The notes under the pieces are model-generated. The model was not told where the DNA came from and searched no databases. It worked only from the letters and a program-made list of their open reading frames with translations. A DNA stretch of 64,000 nt. It comes from Kitasatospora albolonga (lineage in GTDB: Bacteria; Actinomycetota; Actinomycetes; Streptomycetales; Streptomycetaceae). Made by a program: the position numbers and the translations under genes. Shown here piece by piece: positions 16,876 through 25,054 of the stretch (the stretch's first letter is position 1; each line of letters opens with the position of its first letter). The DNA lies in assembly GCA_002082585.1 (NCBI GenBank), contig CP020563.1, forward strand, positions 2,102,001 to 2,166,000. Reading direction: 5' to 3'.

Positions 16876-17325
16876 GTGCTCCAGTGCACCGCCGTGACCC
16901 CGGCCCCCCTCAACGACGTACTCCTCGCCCTCACCACCATGGAAACCGGCCCCGACAACCCCCTCACCGCACTCCCCCCGGCCCACTACGTCCTGTGCGA
17001 ACTCGGCGAACACGACACCCACACCGAGCACGCCGCCCTCCTCTGCCCCGGCGGAACACCCCACCGTCCCGCACTCTGGCTCCTGTGGACCGGCACCGAC
17101 ACCGACCGCACCCACCGCATCACCACCATCCCCTGGTGCCCCACCGTCCTGCGCATCCTCGACACCGACTCCGCACTGCCCTGCTCACTCCTCAACCACC
17201 ACACCGGAGACCACTCCTGGAACGTCACCGACCCCCTCAGCGACCTCCTCGCCGGACCCGTCACCACCAACAGCACCCACACCCCCGGCGACACACCCGA
17301 CACCCCCACCGACCACCCGAGATGA
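16876..17325 (+). CDS. hypothetical protein, Thr/His-rich
   Basis: 149 residues, unrecognised, starting at a GTG. Composition is unusual: Thr, His and Asp dominate the last third (THTPGDTPDTPTDHPR). Codons are almost exclusively C-ending, and the complementary strand is also open over much of its length, so the frame choice rests on codon bias and its position as third gene of the small cluster. A CELGEHD...LLCPGG segment has two cysteines 20 residues apart. Confidence 0.5.
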   Translation: MLQCTAVTPAPLNDVLLALTTMETGPDNPLTALPPAHYVLCELGEHDTHTEHAALLCPGGTPHRPALWLLWTGTDTDRTHRITTIPWCPTVLRILDTDSALPCSLLNHHTGDHSWNVTDPLSDLLAGPVTTNSTHTPGDTPDTPTDHPR

Positions 17326-17368
17326 CGGGGACCCCCACCACCCTCTAGGACGAAGAGGAAGACGGGAG

Positions 17369-17605
17369 TCAAGAAGTCGTCTCCCCCTGTCGTCGTATGT
17401 CGACCGCCTGCGTCCGCGCCGCGTCTGCCTCTGCTCTCGCTCTGATCCGGTCTTCCTCGAAAGGAAGCACGCGCGCCAAGGCGTCCAGGGCATCTGCGAC
17501 CCTCTCCCGCCAGTCAGCGAACTTTCCGGGCTCCGGATCGGTGGGCCGCTGCGACTTCACCGCACGAAGGCGGTCCAGGCCGGCCTTGAGCACGGGGTCA
17601 ACCAC
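17369..17605 (-). CDS. small coiled-coil hypothetical protein
   Basis: 78 residues, highly charged and Ala-rich (DRIRARAEADAARTQAVDIRR), predicted helical or coiled coil. GTG start at 17605 with AGAGG upstream. No domain was recognised. It is isolated between the small cluster and the repeat protein gene. Confidence 0.55.
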   Translation of the reverse strand: MVDPVLKAGLDRLRAVKSQRPTDPEPGKFADWRERVADALDALARVLPFEEDRIRARAEADAARTQAVDIRRQGETTS

Positions 17606-17733
17606 GAGAACCTCTTCTGATCAGCACACGGCCGGCCCTCCTGCGCCGCTTCCCCGACACGGTCTGCTGCGGGCGCTGTCGGCGAACTGCCGTCGTGCCC
17701 GACCGTACGCCGCCGACTGCCCCCGTGAACCGA

Positions 17734-17771
17734 GGGGCCTCTCCCTTCCCCGCCCGGCAGAGAGAGGCCCC
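17734..17771 (-). terminator. terminator of the repeat protein gene
   Basis: 10-base perfect arms (GGGGCCTCTC and complement) 12 bases after the stop of the minus-strand gene at 17783. Confidence 0.65.
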
Positions 17772-17782
17772 CGCTCACACGG

Positions 17783-18388
17783 TCAGCGGCGCAAGCGGTA
17801 GCTGTTGCCCCAGTCGTTCGGTGCGCAGACGTTCAGCCGTCGCTCGGTCAGGTCGTAGGTGAAGCCGCTGGGCACCGTACAGGCCCAGAGGTTGTTCGCC
17901 GGGGTGCGCAGACGGTAGCTGAGGTCGTAGTCGTTCGCTCTGCAGACGTTCAGCCGCCGCTCCGCCCGGTCGTAGGTGAAGCCGCTGGGCAGACCGCAGG
18001 CCCAGAGGTTGTCGCTGGGCACCCGAAGGCGGTAACTGATGTCCCAGCCCGTGGCGTTGCAGACATTCAGCCGTCTCTCCGCCAGGTCATGGGTGAAACC
18101 ACTGGGCAGGGTGCAGGCCCAGAGGTTGTCCGCGGGGGTGGTGACGTAGTAACTGATGGCCCAGCCGCTCGGGTTGCAGACGTTCAGTCGGCGTTCGGCC
18201 TTGGTGAAGGTCATGCCGGCCGGGACAGAACAGGCCCAGTAGGCGGAGGCGGCTGCCGTGGCGGGCGCCCCGGAGGAAAGCCGGGGTGCGGGCTCGGCGC
18301 TCGCGGGAGCGGAGACCAGCAGTCCGAGGCAGAGAGCCACGGCGCTGAACATGGATATGAGTGCTGTGCGTAGCCGAAGACGTGGCAT
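17783..18388 (-). CDS. secreted protein of four 39-residue Cys-containing repeats
   Basis: 201 residues. The signal peptide ends at ASA-EP (residue 31), and a short Ala/Ser linker follows. From residue 50 there are four tandem units of 39 residues (last 35), each reading [LY]WAC-x-[LV]P-[SA]-G, then ERRLNVC, then a SYRLR-[VT]P-x-[DN]N tail. Each unit has two cysteines 18 residues apart and an invariant Trp. The ATG at 18388 follows AGGAG. Units 2-4 are more alike than unit 1. Function is unknown; the layout suggests small disulphide-bonded extracellular modules that may bind a cell-wall or other ligand. Confidence 0.9.
   Translation of the reverse strand: MPRLRLRTALISMFSAVALCLGLLVSAPASAEPAPRLSSGAPATAAASAYWACSVPAGMTFTKAERRLNVCNPSGWAISYYVTTPADNLWACTLPSGFTHDLAERRLNVCNATGWDISYRLRVPSDNLWACGLPSGFTYDRAERRLNVCRANDYDLSYRLRTPANNLWACTVPSGFTYDLTERRLNVCAPNDWGNSYRLRR
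17786..18241 (-). repeat. four 117-base in-frame tandem repeats
   Basis: DNA units encoding the four WAC...NVC modules of the secreted protein. Boundaries fall every 117 bases from 18241, the last unit being shortened. Confidence 0.85.
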
Positions 18389-18873
18389 GGGAGACAACTC
18401 CTGGTGGGTGCGGGTGCGCAGACATGGCAGGGCCCGGGCAGGGCATCGGCGGCGCGAGAGCGACCGCCGGGACCTTCCCCGGTGAGCCGCCGTCATGCTG
18501 GCAGCGGCAGGAGCCCCGGGCAATTGCCCCCATCTCGGCGCAACTCAGATCCGGCCACTCGGCGATCTCCACATCATGTGACGGGAGTGACTGATGAGGC
18601 GCGCGGGGCGTTCACACTCTGTCCACACCAGCCTCGGCTGCCTCGTCGTGGCCGATATGCCGACCGGCGAAGCCGAATCGCGCCACCCCGGTGTCGCTCT
18701 CGGCAACCATGCTCCCGATGACCACCCGTGGCCTGAACGCGTCCACGAGGTTCCGGAGCATCCGGCCGCTCGCACCTCGTGACCATGCGCTGACCTCCGG
18801 CACCCTCCTGGCGGCCTTCGCCCAGGAATCCGTCACGCTGTTCGACCCGTCTGTGCGATTCGTCCGAAAACGA
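18389..18873. other. gap with one weak ORF
   Basis: 485 bases between the repeat protein gene and the WYL regulator. The only candidate is a minus-strand GTG ORF at 18612-18836 (74 codons, MLRNLVDAFRPRVVIGSMVA in its middle). It has G/C-biased third positions but no ribosome-binding site and no recognised relative. It could be a relic or a small gene. Nothing else is visible. Confidence 0.4.
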
Positions 18874-19899
18874 TCATCCGGAGAGCGGTTCGGGCGGCGC
18901 TTCGTAGCGGGTGGCGACCGCGGCGGCCCGGTCGCGCAGGGTGGTGCGCAGCCACTCCGGGGCGAGGACCTCCGCGTCCGTGGCGAGCTGCCACAGCGCC
19001 CATACGGCGTGCCGCGCGTCCTGGAAGGTCACCTCCAGCCGCAGCGTGCCGCCCGCGTCGGCGCCCTCGGCGCTCTCAGCGCCCTCGGTCTCCTCGGCTT
19101 CTTCGGAGAGGACCGCCAGCGCGGTGCCCACCAGGTCCTGCCGTCGCTCCGGGGCCACCCGTACCAGCGCGGTGACCAGGTCGCCGCCGGTCCGGAACCG
19201 GGTACTGCGGTCCTGCCAGGCCCGGTCCAGGTCGACCCGGTCCGGTCGTTGCGCGGGTTCGGGGAGTTCCTCGGCGGCCATGATCCGGGACAGCCGGTAC
19301 GTACGGTCGGCGCCGGACCTCGTGGCCAGCAGGTAGCCCTGGTCCCGCACGGTGACCAGGCCGACCGGGTCCACCGTGCGCCACCGGGGGGCCTGGTCCA
19401 CGGCCGCGTAACGGATGCGTAGCTTGCGGCCGGCGAGCACCGCGCGCCGGACCTCGGCCGCGACGGGGCCGGGGACCTCGTCCACGGCCTGCCGACGCGC
19501 GAGGAGGTCGGTCTCGGGGTCGATGAGCAGCCGCTCGGCCACCCCCGCCGCCGTGTCCCGATGGCTCTCGGGCAGCGCGTCGACCACCTTGAGCATGGCC
19601 GAGGCGAGCGCCGAGCCGAGGCCGAACGCCTGCGCTCCGCGCCGCGATCCGGCGACCAGCAGGGCGAGGGCCTCGTCGTGGTTCAGCCCGGTCAGCTCGG
19701 TCCGGAACCCGGGCAGCAACGCGAACCCGCCGTGGCGGCCGCGCTCGGCATGGACCGGGACACCGGCTGCGGACAGCGCCTCGATATCGCGCAGCACCGT
19801 ACGGGTGGACACCTCCAGCTCGCGGGCGAGCGCGGGCGCGGAGAGCCGGCCGCGCTGGCGCAGCAGCAGAACCAGGGAGACCAGCCGATCGGCGCGCAT
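18874..19899 (-). CDS. YafY-type WYL-domain transcriptional regulator
   Basis: 341 residues. Winged HTH at residues 1-60 (LSAPALARELEVSTRTVLRDIEALSAAGVPV), then the WYL domain (about 140-215, with LRIRYAAVDQAPRWRTVDPVGLV and YRLSRI) and the WCX C-terminal domain from about 240. A Glu/Ala-rich linker (SEEAEETEGAESAEGAD) interrupts the WCX region and is unusual. It is divergent from a VOC-family gene 120 bases away, which is its most likely target. Confidence 0.93.
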   Translation of the reverse strand: MRADRLVSLVLLLRQRGRLSAPALARELEVSTRTVLRDIEALSAAGVPVHAERGRHGGFALLPGFRTELTGLNHDEALALLVAGSRRGAQAFGLGSALASAMLKVVDALPESHRDTAAGVAERLLIDPETDLLARRQAVDEVPGPVAAEVRRAVLAGRKLRIRYAAVDQAPRWRTVDPVGLVTVRDQGYLLATRSGADRTYRLSRIMAAEELPEPAQRPDRVDLDRAWQDRSTRFRTGGDLVTALVRVAPERRQDLVGTALAVLSEEAEETEGAESAEGADAGGTLRLEVTFQDARHAVWALWQLATDAEVLAPEWLRTTLRDRAAAVATRYEAPPEPLSG

Positions 19900-20019
19900 C
19901 CGAAAACCCTAGAGGAATACGTGACATGAGGTGTCGTGATGGGCTGCGAGGCTCATGGCCGTGCCTCTCGGAGAACTCGAGCGGACACTCACTCACTCAC
20001 TCATGCGAAGGATCATCAG

Positions 20020-20430
20020 ATGGGCTCTCACCTCAACCCGTACATCAGCTTCAACGGCAACGCCCGGCAGGCGATGGAGTTCTACCAAGAGGTGTTCGGC
20101 GGCAAGCTGGAGCTGGGCACGGCCGCCGACTTCGGCTCACCGGACCCGGCCGACGCCGACAAGGTCATGCACGCCCGGCTCGACACCCCGGGCGGATACA
20201 CGCTGATGGCCTGGGACGTGCCGGAAGGGGTGCCCTACCGGCCGGGCAACGATGTCGCGGTCTACCTCGGCGGCGACGGCGGTGATCTCCGCGACCATTT
20301 CGAGAAGTTGACGGTCGGCGGCACCGTGACCATGCCTCTGGAGAAGCAGCCCTGGGGTGACGAGGCGGGCTCCCTCGTGGACCGGTTCGGGATCAGCTGG
20401 ATGGTCAACATCACCCGGCAGCGGAGCTGA
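20020..20430 (+). CDS. VOC-family protein (PhnB/3-demethylubiquinone-like)
   Basis: 136 residues of glyoxalase/bleomycin-resistance fold. The start LNPYISFNGNARQAMEFYQEVFGG and end WGDEAGSLVDRFGISWMVN are typical of the PhnB-like branch. Members of this branch often lack defined enzymatic activity. The ATG at 20020 follows AAGGA. Partner of the divergent WYL regulator. Confidence 0.9.
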   Translation: MGSHLNPYISFNGNARQAMEFYQEVFGGKLELGTAADFGSPDPADADKVMHARLDTPGGYTLMAWDVPEGVPYRPGNDVAVYLGGDGGDLRDHFEKLTVGGTVTMPLEKQPWGDEAGSLVDRFGISWMVNITRQRS

Positions 20431-20531
20431 CCGGCCCGAGCCGGACGCGAGGGCCGCCCGCGCGATGAACTGGCGTGCGGCTGCGTGAGGTTGGGTCCGA
20501 CGAGCGTACGCATCCGGGGGGGTCGGGACTC

Positions 20532-20823
20532 ATGACGGCCGCAGGGTCCCCCGAGGCGGTGGATGCCACCATCCGCTCCGGCTACGCCTTCCACACTCTG
20601 CCGACCGCCTGGGGCGAGGTGCTGGGCCGCTTCGACGCGGAGGCGATGCGTCATGTGGCGGCCCCCGTACCCATCCTGAACGGCGAGAAGGACAGCACCT
20701 TCCGGTCCGGGGAGCGGGGTTCACCCGCGCGCACCCGCAGGCCCGCATCGAGCTGATCCCCCCGGGCGAAGCACCTCGCGAACGTCGACGACCCGGTAGC
20801 CGCGTGGCCGCGCACCGGCGTAC
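20532..20823 (+). pseudogene. decayed alpha/beta-hydrolase fragment
   Basis: The first frame carries a hydrolase C-terminal piece (VAAPVPILNGEKDSTFRSGER). The sequence then continues only after a frame change (GFTRAHPQARIELIP), and after a second change (AKHLANVDDPVAAW), which reads as the histidine region of the fold. The N-terminal half with the nucleophile elbow is missing. Two frameshifts plus truncation make it a relic. Confidence 0.7.
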
Positions 20824-20828
20824 GCGAA

Positions 20829-20863
20829 GGGGCCCGTTCCGTACGTTGTACGGAACGGGCCCC
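20829..20863 (-). terminator. terminator of the small 72-residue gene
   Basis: 16-base perfect arms (GGGGCCCGTTCCGTAC and complement) with a 3-base loop, 15 bases after the minus-strand stop at 20878. Confidence 0.8.
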
Positions 20864-20877
20864 GGTGCGTGCGGGTG

Positions 20878-21096
20878 TCAGCTCTGCGCGGACGGCGTGC
20901 CCTGCTCGCCCGGCTCGGCGGTGGTGGCCGCCTGGGCCTCGGCGCGCTCGCGCATCTTGCGTACCAGCTCCTGCTTCTTGTCCTCGGCGGCCTTGCGGTC
21001 GGCGCCTCGCGCGGAACCCGCGCCCTGCTGCTCGGCGCGGGACAGCTTCTTGCGCTGTCCGCCGACGCCGAGGAGGTTGTTGCGGCTCTTGGCCAT
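20878..21096 (-). CDS. small conserved streptomycete protein (DUF6243-like)
   Basis: 72 residues, very basic start (MAKSRNNLLGVGGQRKKLSR) followed by a helical charged segment (KAAEDKKQELVRKMRERAEAQ) and a Gly/Pro tail. GGGAG precedes the ATG at 21096. It matches my recollection of DUF6243 small proteins of actinomycetes, whose function is unknown. Any longer N-terminus is non-conserved. Confidence 0.75.
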   Translation of the reverse strand: MAKSRNNLLGVGGQRKKLSRAEQQGAGSARGADRKAAEDKKQELVRKMRERAEAQAATTAEPGEQGTPSAQS

Positions 21097-21306
21097 GACG
21101 TTCTCCCGTTCGGGGTGAGAAGTGAGGAAGGAAGTGATCGGGTGATCGAGATCGATCCGGTGGGCGGCGGGTGGTTCGGGCCCCCGCCGCGCTCTCACTC
21201 GTAGATCTGGAAGAACGAAGACATACGGGAACGGTACCCCGCTTCCGGAACGCCCCGCACCAGGTTTTCCGGCCGTCGGGACCCAGACCGCCGGAAGCCG
21301 GAAGGT

Positions 21307-21510
21307 TCAGGCCGTCGGGTCGACCGTCGCCTGGTGGGCCTCGGTCAGGTGCTCCTGGGCCTTCAGCCAGGGCAGGAACTGCGCCGAGCGGCGCCAGCCG
21401 CAGGTGGAGCACGTGAGCTCGCGCGCCATGCGGGACTTCGTCACCCGTACGACGTGTTCACGGCCGTGCTGGTCCCATCTGGTGACCTTGCTGGTGGTGA
21501 TGGACGGCAT
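21307..21510 (-). CDS. small Cys2-His2-type protein upstream of glyS terminator
   Basis: 67 residues. A CSTCGW motif and the later HLTEAH suggest one bound zinc in a C-x2-C...H-x4-H arrangement. GGGAGG lies 6 bases before the ATG at 21510. It is located downstream of glyS but separated from it by a strong terminator, so it is independently expressed. Function is unknown; nucleic-acid binding is only a guess. Confidence 0.7.
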   Translation of the reverse strand: MPSITTSKVTRWDQHGREHVVRVTKSRMARELTCSTCGWRRSAQFLPWLKAQEHLTEAHQATVDPTA

Positions 21511-21562
21511 CGCGTACCTCCCGGGGCGGCGGCGGAGAGGCTCCGGTGGACCGTACGACGAA

Positions 21563-21592
21563 GCCCCCGGTTCCGTACCCGGAACCGGGGGC
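21563..21592 (-). terminator. glyS terminator
   Basis: 13-base perfect arms (GCCCCCGGTTCCG and complement), 4-base loop, 31 bases downstream of the glyS stop. Confidence 0.8.
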
Positions 21593-21622
21593 CTCACGCG
21601 CGTACGCGGCCGTACGGAAGCG

Positions 21623-23005
21623 TCAGCAGCCGAGCAGACGGGCGCCGAGGTACGCCTGGATCTGGTCCAGGGAGACGCGCTCCTGCTTCATGGTGTCGCG
21701 CTCGCGCACGGTCACCGCGTTGTCGTCGAGGGTGTCGAAGTCGACGGTGACGCAGAACGGGGTGCCGATCTCGTCCTGGCGGCGGTAGCGGCGGCCGATG
21801 GCACCGGCGTCGTCGAACTCGATGTTCCAGTTCTTGCGCAGGTCCGCCGCCAGCCCCTTGGCCTTCGGCGAGAGCTGCGCGTTGCGGGACAGCGGCAGGA
21901 CCGCGGCCTTGACCGGGGCGAGGCGGTGGTCGAGACGCATCACGGTGCGCTTCTCCATGACGCCCTTGGCGTTGGGGGCCTCGTCCTCGACGTAGGCGTC
22001 GAGGAGGAACGCCAGCATCGCGCGGCCGACACCGGCCGCGGGCTCGATGACGTACGGCGTCCAGCGCTCCTGGGCCTCCTGGTCGTGGTAGTGGAGGTCG
22101 GTGCCGGACGCCTCGGAGTGCGCCTTGAGGTCGTAGTCCGTGCGGTTGGCGACGCCCTCCAGCTCGCCCCACTCGCTGCCGCCGAAGCGGAAGCGGTACT
22201 CGATGTCCGCGGTGCGCTTGGAGTAGTGGGAGAGCTTCTCCTTGGGGTGCTCGAACCAGCGCATGTTCTCCTCGCGCATACCGAGGTCCGTGTACCAGTT
22301 CCAGCGCTGGTCCATCCAGTACTGCTGCCACTCCTCGTCCTCGCCCGGCTTGACGAAGAACTCCATCTCCATCTGCTCGAACTCACGGGTCCGGAAGATG
22401 AAGTTGCCCGGAGTGATCTCGTTCCGGAAGGACTTGCCCATCTGCGCGATACCGAACGGCGGCTTCTTGCGCGAGGTCTGGAGCACCTGGCCGAAGTTGG
22501 TGAAGATGCCCTGGGCGGTCTCGGGGCGCAGGTAGGCGACCGAGCCGGAGTCCTGGGTCGGGCCGAGGTGGGTGGAGAGCAGACCCGAGAACTGCTTGGG
22601 CTCGGTGAAGGTGCCCTTGTTGCCGCAGTTGGGGCAGTTGAGGTCGGCGAGGCCGTTGACCGGCGGCTTGCCGTGCTTCTCCTCGTACGCCTCCTCCAGG
22701 TGGTCGGCGCGGTAGCGCTTGTGACAGGAGGTGCACTCGGTCAGCGGGTCCGAGAAGGTGGCGACGTGACCCGAGGCGACCCAGACGTCCGGGGCCAGGA
22801 TGACCGACGAGTCGATACCGACCACGTCCTCGCGCGAGGTGACCATGTAGCGCCACCACTGGCGCTTCAGGTTCTCCTTCATCTCGACGCCCAGCGGCCC
22901 GTAGTCCCAGGCGGCCTTCTGGCCGCCGTAGATCTCACTGCAGGGGTAGACGAAGCCACGGCGCTTGCTCAGGCTGACGATGGTGTCGATCTTGTCGGCG
23001 GCCAC
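21623..23005 (-). CDS. glyS: glycyl-tRNA synthetase (alpha2 type)
   Basis: Charges tRNA-Gly. 460 residues, the single-chain class II enzyme. Motif 1 region [21 protein letters not shown], motif 2 in [22 protein letters not shown], motif 3 in [18 protein letters not shown], and a C-terminal anticodon-binding domain (about 355-460). A zinc knuckle is likely formed by CTSC and CPNC (residues about 88-125). GTG start at 23005. Divergent from the zinc importer across about 180 bases. Confidence 0.97.
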   Translation of the reverse strand: MAADKIDTIVSLSKRRGFVYPCSEIYGGQKAAWDYGPLGVEMKENLKRQWWRYMVTSREDVVGIDSSVILAPDVWVASGHVATFSDPLTECTSCHKRYRADHLEEAYEEKHGKPPVNGLADLNCPNCGNKGTFTEPKQFSGLLSTHLGPTQDSGSVAYLRPETAQGIFTNFGQVLQTSRKKPPFGIAQMGKSFRNEITPGNFIFRTREFEQMEMEFFVKPGEDEEWQQYWMDQRWNWYTDLGMREENMRWFEHPKEKLSHYSKRTADIEYRFRFGGSEWGELEGVANRTDYDLKAHSEASGTDLHYHDQEAQERWTPYVIEPAAGVGRAMLAFLLDAYVEDEAPNAKGVMEKRTVMRLDHRLAPVKAAVLPLSRNAQLSPKAKGLAADLRKNWNIEFDDAGAIGRRYRRQDEIGTPFCVTVDFDTLDDNAVTVRERDTMKQERVSLDQIQAYLGARLLGC

Positions 23006-23146
23006 GGTGCTCTCTTCATACGACGATGACGAACGGGCGAAGGGGCCAGATTACCGGCGCGCGCACCCCTCGTATCAAATCGGCGGGGGGCGTACGGAGT
23101 CCCGCACCGCCGTCTCGTGATCTTCCGGGCATCTCATCAGCCTTGT

Positions 23147-23161
23147 TGACAATCGTTTCCA
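23147..23161. promoter_or_regulatory. candidate Zur box 1
   Basis: TGACAATCGTTTCCA matches 11 of 15 positions of the streptomycete Zur palindrome TGAAAATGATTTTCA and overlaps the -35 hexamer. Confidence 0.5.
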
Positions 23162-23168
23162 CTTTTGT

Positions 23169-23183
23169 TGAAAATGACTGTCA
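23169..23183. promoter_or_regulatory. Zur box 2 overlapping the start codon
   Basis: TGAAAATGACTGTCA matches 13 of 15 positions of TGAAAATGATTTTCA. It covers the -10 region and ends on the A of the ATG at 23183, so zinc-bound Zur would block transcription initiation. Confidence 0.75.
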
Positions 23184-24232
23184 TGAACGTACGTCGCCGC
23201 CTCATACCCACCACCGCCGTCGCCGGAGCAGTCGTCCTCGGCCTGACCGCTCTCTCGGCCTGCTCCACCTCCGAAGCAGCGGACGGGAGCAACGGCGACA
23301 AGCTGAAGGTGACGGCGTCCTTCTACCCGATGCAGTTCCTGGCCGAGCGGATCGGCGGCGAGCACGTCGCCGTCACCAGCCTCACCAAGCCGGGCGTCGA
23401 GCCGCACGACCTGGAGCTCACCCCCCGCCAGATCGGCTCCATCAGCGAGTCCGACTACGTGCTCTACCTCAAGGGCATCCAGCCCGCCGTGGACGATGCG
23501 ATCAAGCAGTCCGGTGTGAAGAACACCGTCGACGCCGCGACCCTCACCACGCTGGAGAACCACGGAGCCGAGGTCAGCGGCCACGACCACGGTCACGAGG
23601 ACGAAGAGGAGCACGAGGGCGAGGAGCACGGGGATGAGCACGGCCACGAAGGCGAGGAGGCCCACGAGGAGCACTCCGAGGGCGACGGCCACAACCACGG
23701 CGAGGACGGCGGCGCCGACCCGCACATCTGGCTGGACCCGGTGAAGTACGCCGAGGTCGCCAAGGGTGTCGGCAAGTCCCTGGAGAAGGCCGACCCCGAC
23801 CACGCCGCCGACTACAAGAAGAACACCGAGGCCCTCGTCGCCGAGCTGGACAAGCTGAACACGGCGTACGAGACCGGGCTGAAGAACACCGCCACCAAGA
23901 CCTTCATCACCACCCACTCCGCCTTCGGCTACCTCGCCGAGCGCTACGGGCTCACCCAGCAGGGCATCGCGGGCATCGACCCCGAGGCCGAGCCGAGCCC
24001 CGCCCGCATCCAGCAGATCCACACCATCGCGGAGAAGGACAAGGCCACCACGGTCTTCTTCGAGACGCTCGCCAGCGACCGGACCGCGAAGACCCTCGCG
24101 AAGGACACCGGGCTGAGGACGGACGTCCTGGACCCGCTGGAGGGAATCACGGAGAAGTCCAAGGGCGCTGACTACATCGAGGTCATGGAGTCCAACCTCA
24201 CCGCGCTGAAGAAGGCACTCGGCGCGAAGTGA
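23183..24232 (+). CDS. znuA: zinc ABC importer binding lipoprotein
   Basis: High-affinity zinc receptor. 349 residues. Signal sequence and lipobox LSAC, then the ZnuA fold with ligand histidine in VEPHDLELTP and the DPHIWLDP motif. Between them is a roughly 45-residue His/Glu/Asp-rich loop (HDHGHEDEEEHEGEEHG...) that captures zinc. The ATG at 23183 is chosen because the predicted transcript begins there; ATG 23174 and TTG 23165 lie upstream of the expected start of the mRNA. First gene of a zinc importer operon with zur after it. Confidence 0.95.
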   Translation: MNVRRRLIPTTAVAGAVVLGLTALSACSTSEAADGSNGDKLKVTASFYPMQFLAERIGGEHVAVTSLTKPGVEPHDLELTPRQIGSISESDYVLYLKGIQPAVDDAIKQSGVKNTVDAATLTTLENHGAEVSGHDHGHEDEEEHEGEEHGDEHGHEGEEAHEEHSEGDGHNHGEDGGADPHIWLDPVKYAEVAKGVGKSLEKADPDHAADYKKNTEALVAELDKLNTAYETGLKNTATKTFITTHSAFGYLAERYGLTQQGIAGIDPEAEPSPARIQQIHTIAEKDKATTVFFETLASDRTAKTLAKDTGLRTDVLDPLEGITEKSKGADYIEVMESNLTALKKALGAK

Positions 24233-24268
24233 CCCGTACCACCTGTGACGTTCGGATCGGAGGCGCTC

Positions 24269-25054
24269 ATGCCGGAGCGTGAGAGCACCACCAACCGCGA
24301 GGCCGTCGTCAGTCTGCGCGGCGCCACGGCCACCCTCGGCGCGCGCCCCGTCCTGCGCGGGGTGGACCTCACCGTGCGCCGGGGCGAGGTCGTCGCCCTG
24401 CTGGGCGCCAACGGGTCCGGCAAGTCCACCGCCGTACGGTCCGTCATCGGCCAGGTCCCGCTGACCGGCGGCACCGTCGAGCTGTTCGGCACCGAGCTGC
24501 GGCGCTTCCGCCAGTGGGGCCGCGTCGGTTACGTACCGCAGCGCACCACGGCCGCCGGCGGGGTCCCCGCCACGATCCGCGAGGTCGTCGCCTCCGGGCG
24601 GCTCGCCCGGACGAGGCTGAGGTGGCCCGGGAAGGCCGACCGCAGGGCCGTGGACCGGGCCATCGAGCTGGTGGGCCTCGCCGACCGCGCCAAGGACTCC
24701 GTGAGCGCCCTGTCGGGCGGCCAGCACCAGCGGGTCCTGATAGCCCGCGCCCTGGCCGCCGAGCCGGAGCTGCTGATCATGGACGAGCCGATGGCCGGGG
24801 TGGACCTGGCGAGCCAGGAGATCCTGGCGGCGACCCTGCGCGAGCAGGTGGCCCTGAACACCTCCGTGCTCCTCGTCCTGCACGAGCTGGGCCCTCTGGA
24901 GCCGCTGATCGACCGGGCCGTGGTCCTGCGCGACGGCTGCGTCACGCACGACGGCCCGCCGCCGGAGGCGCTCGGCCAGCACGCCCTGCCCGGCCACGAC
25001 CACGTACACCCCCACGCGGCCGTCGAGCCCGTACGGACGGGACTGCTGACCTGA
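24269..25054 (+). CDS. znuC: zinc ABC importer ATPase
   Basis: 261 residues. Walker A GANGSGKST, signature LSGGQHQRVLIARAL, Walker B LLIMDEPMAGVD and H-loop LVLHELG. The C-terminus adds a His-rich stretch (GQHALPGHDHVHPH) that may buffer zinc. The ATG at 24269 has GGAGG 5 bases upstream, whereas the GTG at 24245 lacks a site. It couples to the permease by TGATG. Confidence 0.95.
   Translation: MPERESTTNREAVVSLRGATATLGARPVLRGVDLTVRRGEVVALLGANGSGKSTAVRSVIGQVPLTGGTVELFGTELRRFRQWGRVGYVPQRTTAAGGVPATIREVVASGRLARTRLRWPGKADRRAVDRAIELVGLADRAKDSVSALSGGQHQRVLIARALAAEPELLIMDEPMAGVDLASQEILAATLREQVALNTSVLLVLHELGPLEPLIDRAVVLRDGCVTHDGPPPEALGQHALPGHDHVHPHAAVEPVRTGLLT

Larger units (their letters stand above)
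23146..23183 (+). promoter_or_regulatory. zinc importer promoter, probably leaderless
   Basis: A consensus TTGACA at 23146-23151 with GAAAAT 18 bases downstream (23170-23175) predicts initiation at about 23182-23183, exactly at the ATG. No Shine-Dalgarno site precedes the start. The mRNA is therefore likely leaderless. Confidence 0.6.

Noticed and set aside
17786..18241. 117-base repeats as CRISPR or satellite DNA
   Set aside because: They are in-frame coding repeats of a secreted protein.
23075..25015. 646-codon minus-strand ORF over the zinc importer genes
   Set aside because: Antisense shadow of znuA/znuC, which carry lipobox, Walker and signature motifs.
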